Source: Streptomyces sp. NBC_00223
Lineage (GTDB): Bacteria > Actinomycetota > Actinomycetes > Streptomycetales > Streptomycetaceae
NCBI RefSeq assembly: GCF_036199905.1
Contig: NZ_CP108109.1
Span: 4,959,501 to 5,023,500 of the forward strand
Length of the DNA: 64,000 bases
Direction: 5' to 3'
In this document: positions 21,141 to 29,869 of the stretch, in pieces
Position numbering within the stretch: position 1 is the stretch's first letter
Layout: each line of letters starts with the position of its first letter
Position numbers and translations under genes: made by a program
The notes under the pieces: model-generated
Databases searched by the model: none
Seen by the model: the letters and a program-made list of their open reading frames with translations, nothing else
Told to the model about the DNA's origin: nothing

Positions 21141-21180
21141 GCTGCCCGGGTGCCCTCTTCCGAGAGGGCACCCGGGCAGC
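21141..21180 (+). terminator. Terminator of the nuoA-N operon
   Basis: A perfect 18-bp inverted repeat (21141-21158 with 21163-21180) closed by the tetraloop TCCG. It is the strongest hairpin I see in the window and lies 33 bases past the nuoN stop. There is no T-run after it, as is normal for these GC-rich genomes. Confidence 0.85.
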
Positions 21181-21275
21181 GGTGTGTCCGGGCCGTTCCA
21201 CGTGCCGCACGGGCCCTCCTGGAGCCCCGCCCCGGCCCGCCGGTACGGGGGCGCCGGGCCTCTCGTACGGTCCCT

Positions 21276-21344
21276 CCGGCACCTCCGCGTACGGTCCCTC
21301 CGGTCCGTCTGTACGGCCGCCCCGGCACCTCCGCGTACGGTCCC
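21276..21344. repeat. Exact 23-bp direct repeat downstream of nuoN
   Basis: The unit beginning CCGGCACCTCCGCGTACGG occurs at 21276-21298 and again, identical, at 21322-21344, 46 bases apart. Partial copies of TACGGTCCCTCCGG lie between and before. The stretch 21181-21360 is otherwise featureless; no gene is supported there. Confidence 0.6.
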
Positions 21345-21373
21345 GACGCAGCCGCCGTGATGATCCGAAATCC

Positions 21374-21391
21374 TTTCGAAACTTTCGGAAA
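21374..21391. promoter_or_regulatory. Xylanase-type operator-like palindromes (CGAAACTTTCG)
   Basis: CGAAA-C-TTTCG at 21377-21387 is a perfect palindrome around one base. It overlaps TTTCGAAA on its left and TTTCGGAAA on its right. The same motif is known in promoters of actinomycete xylanase genes, where a DNA-binding protein recognises it. It lies about 400 bases before the xylanase start, which is further than usual. The motif is seen; the regulator is inferred. Confidence 0.5.
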
Positions 21392-21533
21392 CGCTGTCCC
21401 GGATTCCGGTCTCGGAACCCGGGTATTTCCATGCCCGTCCTTGGCCCGGTCGACCACGAAGGCCAACTGACCTGGTAAGAAGCCGACTTGGCGGAATCTT
21501 GACGCATGCGATGCTTTCGAAGTTCTTGCCGAA

Positions 21534-21566
21534 AGTGTTGACAGTCCGACGGGTCGGACCAACACT
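21534..21566. promoter_or_regulatory. Nested inverted repeat upstream of the xylanase gene
   Basis: AGTGTTG (21534-21540) pairs with CAACACT (21560-21566), and inside it GTCCGA (21544-21549) pairs with TCGGAC (21554-21559) around CGGG. The only mismatch is a three-base bulge on the left arm. TTGACA is embedded at 21538-21543 and could be a -35 box, so the structure could be an operator or a hairpin. No gene is supported between 21181 and 21791. Confidence 0.4.
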
Positions 21567-21737
21567 GTTCGCCGTCGGTAGCCCGCAAAAGGCTGCCGAT
21601 CCGGGCCGCCACTTCGACCCGGCTCCACCGGTTCCCCGGTCGTCGTGCACACGACGACCGGTCACGTTCCGCCCGCGTCGCACGACACCGTTGCGCGGTC
21701 GCCGCCGCCCCACGCTCACCGACGAGCGCCCGCGTAG

Positions 21738-23003
<1,266 letters not shown>

Positions 23004-23034
23004 CGGCTCGTCATTTCCGAACAGCACTTCCCCC

Positions 23035-23068
23035 GGGCGGCCGAGGAACCACCGTTCCTCGGCCGCCC
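23035..23068 (+). terminator. Terminator after the xylanase gene
   Basis: A perfect 15-bp stem (23035-23049 with 23054-23068) around CACC, 31 bases after the stop. It separates the xylanase transcript from the CE4 gene, though partial read-through may keep them linked. Confidence 0.75.
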
Positions 23069-23115
23069 GACTTTCCCCCCACCGCGGTCTGCCGCCGCCA
23101 GGAGTAGGAACCCCT

Positions 23116-24351
23116 ATGCCCATCACAGCTCATCTGTCGCTACGTTCCCTGGTCACGGGACTGGCCGCCGCCGCCTTGGCGGTAGCCGGCACCGTCGCCG
23201 TCAACGTCAACGCCACCGAGTCGCACGCCGCGACCTGCAACGGCTACGTCGGCCTCACCTTCGACGACGGCCCGTCCAACGACCACACCCCGGCCATCCT
23301 CAACGCCCTCAAGCAGAACGGGCTGCGGGCCACGGTGTTCAACGAGGGCCAGTACGCGGCCCAGTTCCCGGCCCAGGTCAAGGCGGAGCTCAACGCCGGG
23401 ATGTGGATCGGCAACCACAGCTACACCCACCCGCACCTGATCCAGGAGAGCCAGGCCCAGATCGACTCCGAGGTCGGCTCCACGCAGCAGGCCATCGCCA
23501 ACGCGGGCGGCGGCACGCCGAAGCTGTTCCGTCCGCCGTACGGCGAGACCAACTCCACGCTGAAATCGGTCGAGTCCAAGTACGGGCTGACCGAGATCAT
23601 CTGGGACGTCGACTCGCAGGACTGGAACGGCGCGAGCGTCGACGCCATCGTGCAGGCCAACGCGCAGTTGCAGAACGGCCAGATCATCCTCATGCACGAG
23701 TGGCCGGCCAACACGCTGACCGCGATCCCGCGCATCGCCCAGGGGCTCGCCAACCGCGGCCTGTGCGCGGGCATGATCTCCCCGCAGACCGGCCGCGCCG
23801 TGGCCCCCGACGGTGGCAGCACCACCACGGGCGGTACGACGACCGGCGGTACGACCACGGGTGGCACCACGACGGGCGGTACGACCACGGGTGGCACCAC
23901 GACGGGCGGTACGACGACCGGCGGGACCACGACGGGTGGTACGACCACCGGCGGGACCACGACGGGCGGTTCCACGACCGGCGGGACGACCACGGGTGGT
24001 TCGACCACTGGTGGCAGTGGCACTCCGGGCGGGTGCAAGGTGACGTACAACCCGAACTCGTGGCCGGGTGGCTTCACAGCCGATGTGACGATCACCAACA
24101 CCGGTTCGACGGCGGTCAATGGCTGGACCCTCGGCTACACGCTGCCCAGCGGCCAGACGATCTCCAACGTCTGGAACGCGAACATCTCGCCCAGCAGTGG
24201 AGCGGTGAAGGCGACCAACGTCTCCTTCAACGGCCAGATCCCGGCCAACGGCGGCACAGCCAACTTCGGCTACCAGGGCACCTGGACAGGCTCGACCTTC
24301 AGCAAGCCGACCTCGTTCACCCTGAACGGCGCCACCTGCACCGCGAGCTGA
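23116..24351 (+). CDS. Secreted CE4 polysaccharide deacetylase (acetylxylan-esterase-like) with CBM2
   Basis: 411 residues. The signal peptide ends near ESHA-A (about 38/39). The NodB domain (about 42-230) has all CE4 motifs: TFDDGP (48-53, catalytic and metal Asp), HSYTHP (H101 and H105, metal ligands), RPPYG (139-143), DVDSQDW (164-170) and LMHEW (192-196, catalytic His). A GGTTT linker and a C-terminal CBM2 follow. The family removes O- or N-acetyl groups with a metal ion; next to a GH11 xylanase the likely substrate is acetylated xylan, as for S. lividans AxeA. Chitin or peptidoglycan deacetylation is the alternative. AGGAG lies before the ATG at 23116. Confidence 0.93.
   Translation: MPITAHLSLRSLVTGLAAAALAVAGTVAVNVNATESHAATCNGYVGLTFDDGPSNDHTPAILNALKQNGLRATVFNEGQYAAQFPAQVKAELNAGMWIGNHSYTHPHLIQESQAQIDSEVGSTQQAIANAGGGTPKLFRPPYGETNSTLKSVESKYGLTEIIWDVDSQDWNGASVDAIVQANAQLQNGQIILMHEWPANTLTAIPRIAQGLANRGLCAGMISPQTGRAVAPDGGSTTTGGTTTGGTTTGGTTTGGTTTGGTTTGGTTTGGTTTGGTTTGGTTTGGSTTGGTTTGGSTTGGSGTPGGCKVTYNPNSWPGGFTADVTITNTGSTAVNGWTLGYTLPSGQTISNVWNANISPSSGAVKATNVSFNGQIPANGGTANFGYQGTWTGSTFSKPTSFTLNGATCTAS
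23818..24014 (+). repeat. GGTTT-type linker repeat of the CE4 gene
   Basis: About twelve 15-bp units encoding Gly-Gly-Thr-Thr-Thr, with two Ser substitutions near the end. Same unit as in the xylanase gene, and followed by a CBM2 that is nearly identical at the DNA level. Confidence 0.85.
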
Positions 24352-24366
24352 CCTCCCCTGCACCAC

Positions 24367-24401
24367 CTGTGGCGCGACGGCCCCCAGCCGCCGCGCCACA
24401 G
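24367..24401 (+). terminator. Terminator after the CE4 gene
   Basis: CTGTGGCGCG (24367-24376) pairs perfectly with CGCGCCACAG (24392-24401), with extra pairing inside the loop. It lies 15 bases past the stop. Confidence 0.7.
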
Positions 24402-24589
24402 CGCTTTCCCCGTCCGGGCCCGTTGTTCCCGAAGCCGCGGGACAGCGTCGAGGGCGGCGACCGGGGGTGCGAGGTAAAGTAGCGCGTGTGTTCCTCATCC
24501 GTGCGTAGGCCGTGGACGGCCCCTGTGGCCCTCTCCCACGCCTGCTCACCCCGGCGCCCGCAACGGGCCCTTTCGATGAGGGAATCCGC

Positions 24590-25822
24590 ATGTCCTCTCC
24601 TTCGGGGAAACCTTCCTATTCCGCTGTGCTCCGGCAGCCGCATGTGCCGCGCACCTTCGGCGCGGCGCTGGTCGGCCGCTTCTCGTACGGCCTGATCTTC
24701 CTGTCCCTGGTGGTCGCGCTCAGCCGGGCGACCGGCTCCTACGCCTGGGCGGGCACCGCGCTGGCCTGCTTCGGCCTCAGCACCTCCTTCCTGGCCCCGC
24801 TGCGCGCCCGCCTGATCGACCGGCGGGGGCCGCGGCGCGTACTGCCCGTGATGGCCGTGGCGTACGCGGTGCTGCTCGCCGCGCTGACCGTCGCGACCTG
24901 GGGTCCGGGCACCCCTGTGTGGGCGCTCGTGGCGCTCACGCTCTCGGCGGGGGCCTGCGCGCCGCCGCTCGGACCCGTGATGCGAGCTCTGTGGAGCGAC
25001 CTGATGCCCGACCGGGAGATGCGGCAGCGTGCCTTCTCCCTGGACACCGTCGCCGAGGAACTGCTCTACGTCGTCGGCCCCTTGGTAGCGGGGCTGTTCA
25101 TCGCGTTCGGCAACCCGGCGCTCGGGGTCGGCGTCAGCGCGCTGCTGGCGCTGGCCGGTTCCCTGGCCCTGGCGTACGCGCCGATCACGCGACGCGACCG
25201 GTCCGACCGCGAAGCCGCCGGACCGGCTGAGCCGGGTCCGGGGGCACCGGTCGGCGCCACGGGGCCGTTCGCGCCCGCCGTGGTGGCAGGCGGGGTCGGC
25301 GTGTCCCTGGGCGCGCTGGATCTGCTGGTGGTGGCCTTCGCCGAACGCCACCACCACATCGCGGCGGTGGCCTGGATCCAGGCCGCGCTCTCCGTCGGCA
25401 GCGCGGTCGGCGGCCTGGCCTACGGCGCCCGCGCCTGGCGGCTGACGAGCCGGCAGCGCCTGCCGCTCCTGGCGGTCGCCCTGTCCGTGTCCCTGGGCGC
25501 CGCGGGGCTCGCCCCCGGCATCTTCCCGCTGGCCGTCGCGGTGGGGTGCGCCGGCCTCTTCGTCGCCCCCACGCTGTCCACCGCCTACATGGCCGCGGAC
25601 GAGTGCGCCACGCCGGAGACCCGGGTCCGGGCGGGCACATGGGTCAACAGCGCCTTCAACGCGGGCAGTTCCGGCGGTACGACAGCCGCGGGCCTGGCCC
25701 TGGGCCGCTTTCCGCTCTGGCTGTGCTTCGTCGCGGCGGCCCTCCCCACACTGGCCTCGTCCCTCCCGGCCACCACCACGCTCCCCCGCTTCGGCCGGAC
25801 CAACCCCGACGCCGCCCGGTAA
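24590..25822 (+). CDS. Major facilitator superfamily transporter
   Basis: 410 residues, about twelve hydrophobic helices in two six-helix halves. The ATG at 24590 has GAGGGAA upstream; in-frame codons further up would add an uncharged non-membrane leader. The loop RLIDRRGPRRVLP between helices 2 and 3 is the MFS signature region. A central loop rich in Pro/Gly/Ala (about residues 205-225) separates the halves. The substrate is unknown. A strong hairpin follows. Confidence 0.85.
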   Translation: MSSPSGKPSYSAVLRQPHVPRTFGAALVGRFSYGLIFLSLVVALSRATGSYAWAGTALACFGLSTSFLAPLRARLIDRRGPRRVLPVMAVAYAVLLAALTVATWGPGTPVWALVALTLSAGACAPPLGPVMRALWSDLMPDREMRQRAFSLDTVAEELLYVVGPLVAGLFIAFGNPALGVGVSALLALAGSLALAYAPITRRDRSDREAAGPAEPGPGAPVGATGPFAPAVVAGGVGVSLGALDLLVVAFAERHHHIAAVAWIQAALSVGSAVGGLAYGARAWRLTSRQRLPLLAVALSVSLGAAGLAPGIFPLAVAVGCAGLFVAPTLSTAYMAADECATPETRVRAGTWVNSAFNAGSSGGTTAAGLALGRFPLWLCFVAAALPTLASSLPATTTLPRFGRTNPDAAR

Positions 25823-25854
25823 AGGCACCCACGACAGCGCCGGGCCCATCGCTG

Positions 25855-25887
25855 ACGGCCCGCTTCCGTGCTGCGGAAGCGGGCCGT
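25855..25887. terminator. Terminator between the MFS gene and the DUF397 gene
   Basis: A perfect 14-bp stem (25855-25868 with 25874-25887) around TGCTG, followed by TTTC. It lies between two convergent genes and can serve both. Confidence 0.8.
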
Positions 25888-25920
25888 TTCGGTGCGCGGG
25901 TGCGGGTGCTGGCGTGCGTC

Positions 25921-26160
25921 TCAGAGGTCGTAGCGGCCCGCGCGCGTGTCCGCGACGAAAGCGGCGAACGCGTCGGCCGGGAAGAGCAGCGCCGGGCCCT
26001 CGGGGTCCTTGGAGTCGCGGATCGCGACGGCGCGGTACGCGGTACGGGTCAGGTCCGCCGCCTCAACGCAGTTGTTGCCCGCGCTGCTGTAGGAGGACCT
26101 GAACCAGTCGGCGACACCGGCGAGCGCCGGAGCCGCAACAGTACGGAGGTGAGTCGTCAT
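25921..26160 (-). CDS. DUF397 small protein
   Basis: 79 residues. The DUF397 core is clear: WFRSSYSSAGNNCVEAA, then VAIRDSKDPEGPALLFP, and AFAAFVADTRAGRYDL at the end. These small proteins pair with XRE/DUF5753 regulators of the Scr1 and WhiJ type in actinomycetes and appear to modulate them; the mechanism is not settled. Its start overlaps the regulator stop by four bases, so the two are translated together. Confidence 0.9.
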   Translation of the reverse strand: MTTHLRTVAAPALAGVADWFRSSYSSAGNNCVEAADLTRTAYRAVAIRDSKDPEGPALLFPADAFAAFVADTRAGRYDL

Positions 26161-27035
26161 TCCGTGATCTCTCGCGCTAGGTGATGCAGGAACTTCGGGG
26201 TGTCCTCCGGCGGCAGAGCAGACCTGGACATTGACTCGAAGTGCCGGGAGAACCGCCCGACTTCACGGGGCTTGTCGGCGATCGACACGGTTCCGAGCGC
26301 CGTGTCCAGCTGGATCGTGGTCGGCAGCCTGCCACCAAGCAACAGAATACTGAAGTCGTGGTCGAACAGGTACCCGCGCATGCTGAGCGGGAGCACCTGG
26401 ACGGTCACGTTGTCGAGGCTCGCGAGCCTGGCGATCTCGTCGTACTGCTCGCGCATGATGTCGGTGCTGCCCATGATGTGCCGCAGCGCGGGCTCGTAGA
26501 GGATCGCCCACAGCCGTAGCGGCTCTTCCTCACGGGTCAACGCCTCCTTCCGCCTCATCCGGATCTGTACGCCGTCGTCGACGAACTCGGTCGTCGTCTC
26601 GTCCAGGGGCTTGGCGGCCAGATACCGCGCCCGGGCGTACGCCTCGGTCTGGAGCAGGCCCAGGACGATGGTCGGGTGGTACGCCCGGATCTCCTGCGCC
26701 GCCGACTCGATGCCGAGGAAGCGCGGCATCCCCGGGCTCATGTTGGCCACGTGCGGCGTCCACCACTCCTGGCTGGACGCCTCCCGTTGGGTCGCGACGA
26801 GCCGTTCGACGTCCTCCTCGTCGGTGACGCCGTAGCGGGACAGTAGTTTGCGCAAGTCCGCAGCGCTGCGCAGGTCTTGCAGACCGGTCTCGACCCGCTG
26901 CAACTTGGTGTCGCTGAACGCCATTCCGTTCGACGCTTCCTGGATGCTGAGCCCGGCTCGCCTACGCATTTCGCGCAGCTCGTGGCCGAGTGCGATCCGA
27001 CGCGCGGTTGGTCTGTGCTGTGCGGCCATGTGCAT
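26157..27035 (-). CDS. XRE-family regulator with DUF5753 (Scr1/WhiJ type)
   Basis: 292 residues. The N-terminal helix-turn-helix covers about residues 15-75 (LREMRRRAGLSIQEAS, then TKLQRVETG). The DUF5753 domain fills the rest, including WWTPHVANMSPGMPRFLGIE and YHPTIVLGLLQTEAYARA. Regulators of this family influence development and antibiotic production in Streptomyces. It is divergent from an ATPase gene of the AbaA-OrfA type across a roughly 235-base region, and is followed by DUF397: the usual three-part set. The target and signal are unknown. Confidence 0.9.
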   Translation of the reverse strand: MHMAAQHRPTARRIALGHELREMRRRAGLSIQEASNGMAFSDTKLQRVETGLQDLRSAADLRKLLSRYGVTDEEDVERLVATQREASSQEWWTPHVANMSPGMPRFLGIESAAQEIRAYHPTIVLGLLQTEAYARARYLAAKPLDETTTEFVDDGVQIRMRRKEALTREEEPLRLWAILYEPALRHIMGSTDIMREQYDEIARLASLDNVTVQVLPLSMRGYLFDHDFSILLLGGRLPTTIQLDTALGTVSIADKPREVGRFSRHFESMSRSALPPEDTPKFLHHLAREITE

Positions 27036-27269
27036 GCCCTTCCGGCTGAACTGCCCGTATTTCGTGGCGATATGAGAAGCATGGCATAGATCTCGGACAC
27101 CGTGCCAGTCAATGTGTGAGCGCTGAATAGTGTGACTTTTCTATTGGTGGGTGATTCAGAGCTGATTCTCTTGTGTGCTCGATAAAGGGCAGTCACCGTG
27201 GTGGAACACAGGAATTCGGCAGGCCCCCAGGGGTCGGCCTCCGTGCCTCCGAGAGCAGAGGTGAGGGCA
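27036..27269. promoter_or_regulatory. Divergent promoter region of the WhiJ-like cluster
   Basis: 234 bases between the XRE regulator and the ATPase start. It is notably AT-richer than the flanks around 27100-27185, as expected for a divergent promoter. I see no clear palindromic operator. Reading from GTG 27198 would extend the ATPase upstream, but the ribosome site favours 27270. Confidence 0.4.
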
Positions 27270-27683
27270 ATGGCCATGGTGATCGACTCGACCAGACTAC
27301 TGACGTACTCCGCGACACTGCGACGCACGGCGTCGTGCGTCGCGGAGGCCCGGGGGATCGTACGGGTGGCGCTGGCGGCGTGGGGGCTGGACGAACTCGC
27401 CGAGGACGGCGCCCTGGTGGTCTCGGAGTTGGCCGGCAACGCCGTACGGCACACGCGCTGCCGGAATGTCGGGGTGGCCGTCGTCCGCACCGGGCCCGGC
27501 GCCGTACGGATCTGCGTGACGGACCGCTCTCACGCCCGGCCCGTTCCCCGACGCGCGGGGGACGGGGAGGTGTGCGGACGCGGACTGCTGGTCGTGGAGG
27601 CGCTGACCGCCCGGTGGGGAACGGACGCGCTGCCCCGGGGCAAACGGGTCTGGGGAGAGCTGTCCCGTCCGGACACGGGCTGA
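27270..27683 (+). CDS. HATPase_c regulatory protein (anti-sigma/AbaA-like)
   Basis: 137 residues from the ATG at 27270, with GAGGTGAGGG upstream; a GTG at 27198 would add 24 residues without a ribosome site. The GHKL ATP-binding domain shows the N box in SELAGNAVRHTRC and the G box near GRGLLVVEALTARWG. Single-domain ATPases of this type are either anti-sigma-factor kinases or partners of XRE/DUF397 pairs, as in the abaA and whiJ loci. The divergent regulator next door favours the second. No sigma or anti-anti-sigma gene is in the window. Confidence 0.8.
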   Translation: MAMVIDSTRLLTYSATLRRTASCVAEARGIVRVALAAWGLDELAEDGALVVSELAGNAVRHTRCRNVGVAVVRTGPGAVRICVTDRSHARPVPRRAGDGEVCGRGLLVVEALTARWGTDALPRGKRVWGELSRPDTG

Positions 27684-27741
27684 ACTGCCGCCGCTCGCCT
27701 CCCTGTTGTCCGCTCCCGTAGATAGGAAGGAACCCGATCCG

Positions 27742-28404
27742 ATGCACCACGCCCAGACCGTCACCGCCCCGCCGCCCGGGCCGCTGTCCTGGGGACCGAA
27801 GAACCTGCCGGTCCCGTACGCCGCCGCGTGGAGCGGCGAAAAGGCCACCGTCGGGGGCGCGTTGACCGTACGTCCCGACGGCTCGGGGCTGGCGTACCGC
27901 GACGAGACCCCGGCCGACCGCGACCGCAACGGCGTGCTCTGGGCGCGCCTTCGCCACGCACCCGGCCAGGGCCGCCCCAACTACCCCGCGATGCACTCCC
28001 ATCGGCAGCGGCACGCGATGCTGAACCTGCTGTGCCAGGTCTGTGGCGGACCGGCCGACCGTACGTCCCGGGGCTGGCTCTTCCTGTTCCCCCGCCCGGC
28101 CGGTCCGGCCGACCCCGCGCCGGACGCGCACGAGGACGCCCTCACCACCAAGCCCCCGGTCTGCCGCCCCTGCGCCGCTCTCGCCTTACGCCACTGCCCG
28201 CATCTGACCGACGCGCTCTTCGTCCGGTCCCGCAAGCCCCGGGTCTGGGGCGTCTTCGGCGGCTATCTCACCCCGGCGCCGGACGGCGGCCTCACCCCCT
28301 CCGCCGACGACTACCTCCCCTACGGCCACCCCACCGCCCCCTGGTTCCTCGCCTCCCAAGCCGTCCTCCACCTCACCCGCTGCACCACCTCACCTCCGCA
28401 GTAG
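27742..28404 (+). CDS. Hypothetical protein with two CxxC pairs
   Basis: 220 residues from the ATG at 27742, with GGAAGGAA at a good distance. It has no signal peptide or membrane helix. Two pairs, CQVC (about residue 98) and CRPC (about 143), could bind zinc. The sequence is Pro-rich, with conserved-looking patches PVPYAAAWSGE and RHAMLNLLCQVCGGPA. I do not recognise a named domain. Its position just after the ATPase suggests it belongs to the same WhiJ-like cluster, but no function can be given. Confidence 0.6.
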   Translation: MHHAQTVTAPPPGPLSWGPKNLPVPYAAAWSGEKATVGGALTVRPDGSGLAYRDETPADRDRNGVLWARLRHAPGQGRPNYPAMHSHRQRHAMLNLLCQVCGGPADRTSRGWLFLFPRPAGPADPAPDAHEDALTTKPPVCRPCAALALRHCPHLTDALFVRSRKPRVWGVFGGYLTPAPDGGLTPSADDYLPYGHPTAPWFLASQAVLHLTRCTTSPPQ

Positions 28405-28453
28405 CCCCTGGGCCTGACTTGGGACCGGGGCGCGCGGCTCGGGGCGGGCGGTC

Positions 28454-29260
28454 TCAGGCGGTGGCGTGGGCGAGGAGGGCGGTGTGGGGGAGGGCGAGGG
28501 GGCCGGCCGGGGTGCGGAAGGGCGCGCAGAGCGCGTCGTAGTGCGCGCGGATGGACGCGATGACCGCCGGGGGCTGGGCCGTGACGATCTGACCGATGGT
28601 GGCGATCCCGGCGGCCGGCCCCGACCACCACGCCTCGGCGTCGACGTGGTGTGTCCAGGCCAGCGTCTCGCACGCGGGAGCGGCCAGCCCCGCGTCGACC
28701 AGCAGCGCCGCGAAGCCCGTCTCCGTACGGGGGAAGTCGTCCTGGGCGGCGAGCCTGGGCGCGTCGGCGGGCCGGGTGACGCCTGCCGCCTGGACGGCCC
28801 GGCCGAGGAGGGCCTGACCGGAAGCGGGCGGCGAGGCCCAGACGGTCAGGGCGATCCGGCCGCCGGGCCGGGTGACGCGGCGCAGCTCGGCGAGGGCGGC
28901 GGCGGGCCGGCCCACGTGGTTGAGCACGAAGTTGCCCACGACAGCGTCGAACTCGTCGTCGGCGAAGGGGAGTTCGGGCAGTACGGCGAGCCGCACCTCG
29001 GCGGAGGGGGCGGCCCGGCCCGCCGCCACCACCATGGAAGGCTCCGCGTCCACCGCCGTGACCTTCGCCCCGCGCGCGCCCGCCGCGGCCGCGACCGTCC
29101 CCGTACCGGTGCCGACATCCAGCACCCGCACCCCCACGCCGACCCCCGCCACGTCCAGCAACCTCGGCACGGTGTGCGCGCACAGCAGCCCGAAGCTCCG
29201 CCCGTACGCCTCGGCCCGCCCACCCCACGCCCGCCGCTCGAACTCGTCAAAACCCGCCAC
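28454..29260 (-). CDS. Class I SAM-dependent methyltransferase
   Basis: 268 residues if started at the GTG at 29260, which has GGGAG ten bases upstream and gives the N-terminus (V/M)AGFDEFERRAWGG. The SAM-binding motif is VLDVGTGTGTVAAAA; later come DAEPSM and the post-II LPFADDEFDAVVGNFVLNHV. It resembles the UbiE/COQ5-type small-molecule methyltransferases. The reading frame is open further upstream, through a PIN-toxin remnant to 29482, so an in-frame fusion protein of 342 residues is formally possible. The substrate is unknown. Confidence 0.75.
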   Translation of the reverse strand: MAGFDEFERRAWGGRAEAYGRSFGLLCAHTVPRLLDVAGVGVGVRVLDVGTGTGTVAAAAGARGAKVTAVDAEPSMVVAAGRAAPSAEVRLAVLPELPFADDEFDAVVGNFVLNHVGRPAAALAELRRVTRPGGRIALTVWASPPASGQALLGRAVQAAGVTRPADAPRLAAQDDFPRTETGFAALLVDAGLAAPACETLAWTHHVDAEAWWSGPAAGIATIGQIVTAQPPAVIASIRAHYDALCAPFRTPAGPLALPHTALLAHATA

Positions 29261-29362
29261 CCCCACCCAACTCCCACCCACCCCACCGCCGTTCCCGGCG
29301 CCCACCCGGCCCCGTCGGGCGGGCCGGGCGGTCAGAGGGAGATGATCCGGACCTTTGACGGG

Positions 29363-29482
29363 TTGCGCCGCCGTCACGCGGATGTCGCGCTTACGGGCGA
29401 CGGCGAGCCGTACGACCATGGCCCGGTCGGACCGCAGCACCTGGGAGAGCGCTTCGCTGTCGAGGACCCAACTGCCGCTCAC
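29363..29482 (-). pseudogene. Truncated PIN-domain (VapC-like) toxin remnant
   Basis: The first 40 codons from the ATG at 29482 read like the beginning of a PIN toxin: GSWVLDSEALSQVLRSD, with the first catalytic Asp (D8), then VRLAVARKRDIRVTAAQ. The remaining roughly 90 residues with the other acidic residues are missing. The frame continues through unrelated Gly/Pro/Arg-rich codons into the methyltransferase. The start overlaps the antitoxin stop by four bases, the usual toxin-antitoxin arrangement. A deletion that joined the toxin start to the methyltransferase upstream region is the simplest reading. Confidence 0.65.
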
Positions 29483-29748
29483 GCGGCATCTCGGGACGAG
29501 GTGCCGTGCCCGAACAGGTCGGCCTCCGCGGCCAGGATCTCCTCCTCGGTGATCCCACCGTGCTGCTCCTCGTGATCGCGGATGAGCGCGTCGAGCGCGT
29601 CACCCTCGATCTGGCGCCGCGCCGCGTTCTCGACGTACGCGGACAGACCGCGCTCGCCCACACGGTCGCGGACGGCGGCGAGCGTCTCCTCGTGGAAGGA
29701 GACGGAGACGGACTGTGTGAGCCTGCCGCCGGGGTCGAAGCTGTTCAC
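29479..29748 (-). CDS. Ribbon-helix-helix antitoxin of a VapBC-like pair (orphaned)
   Basis: 89 residues. QSVSVSFHEETLAAVRDRVG followed by GLSAYVENAARRQIE is a ribbon-helix-helix DNA-binding fold. The acidic C-terminal part (DALDALIRDHEEQHGGITEEE) is the toxin-binding tail seen in actinomycete antitoxins paired with PIN toxins. Since the adjacent toxin is truncated, this antitoxin probably has no local target left. It starts at 29748. The 121 bases between it and the methyltransferase at 29870 hold nothing I recognise. Confidence 0.75.
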   Translation of the reverse strand: MNSFDPGGRLTQSVSVSFHEETLAAVRDRVGERGLSAYVENAARRQIEGDALDALIRDHEEQHGGITEEEILAAEADLFGHGTSSRDAA

Positions 29749-29869
29749 GGAACCACTTCAAGAAGAGTTCCAACAACAGGTTCCGGGGTTTGGGGCCGCC
29801 TGGGGCCCAGGACTGGCTGACCTGGGCCCCAGTTGCCGGAATGGAGCCGCTGTGCGGCATCGCGCTCGG

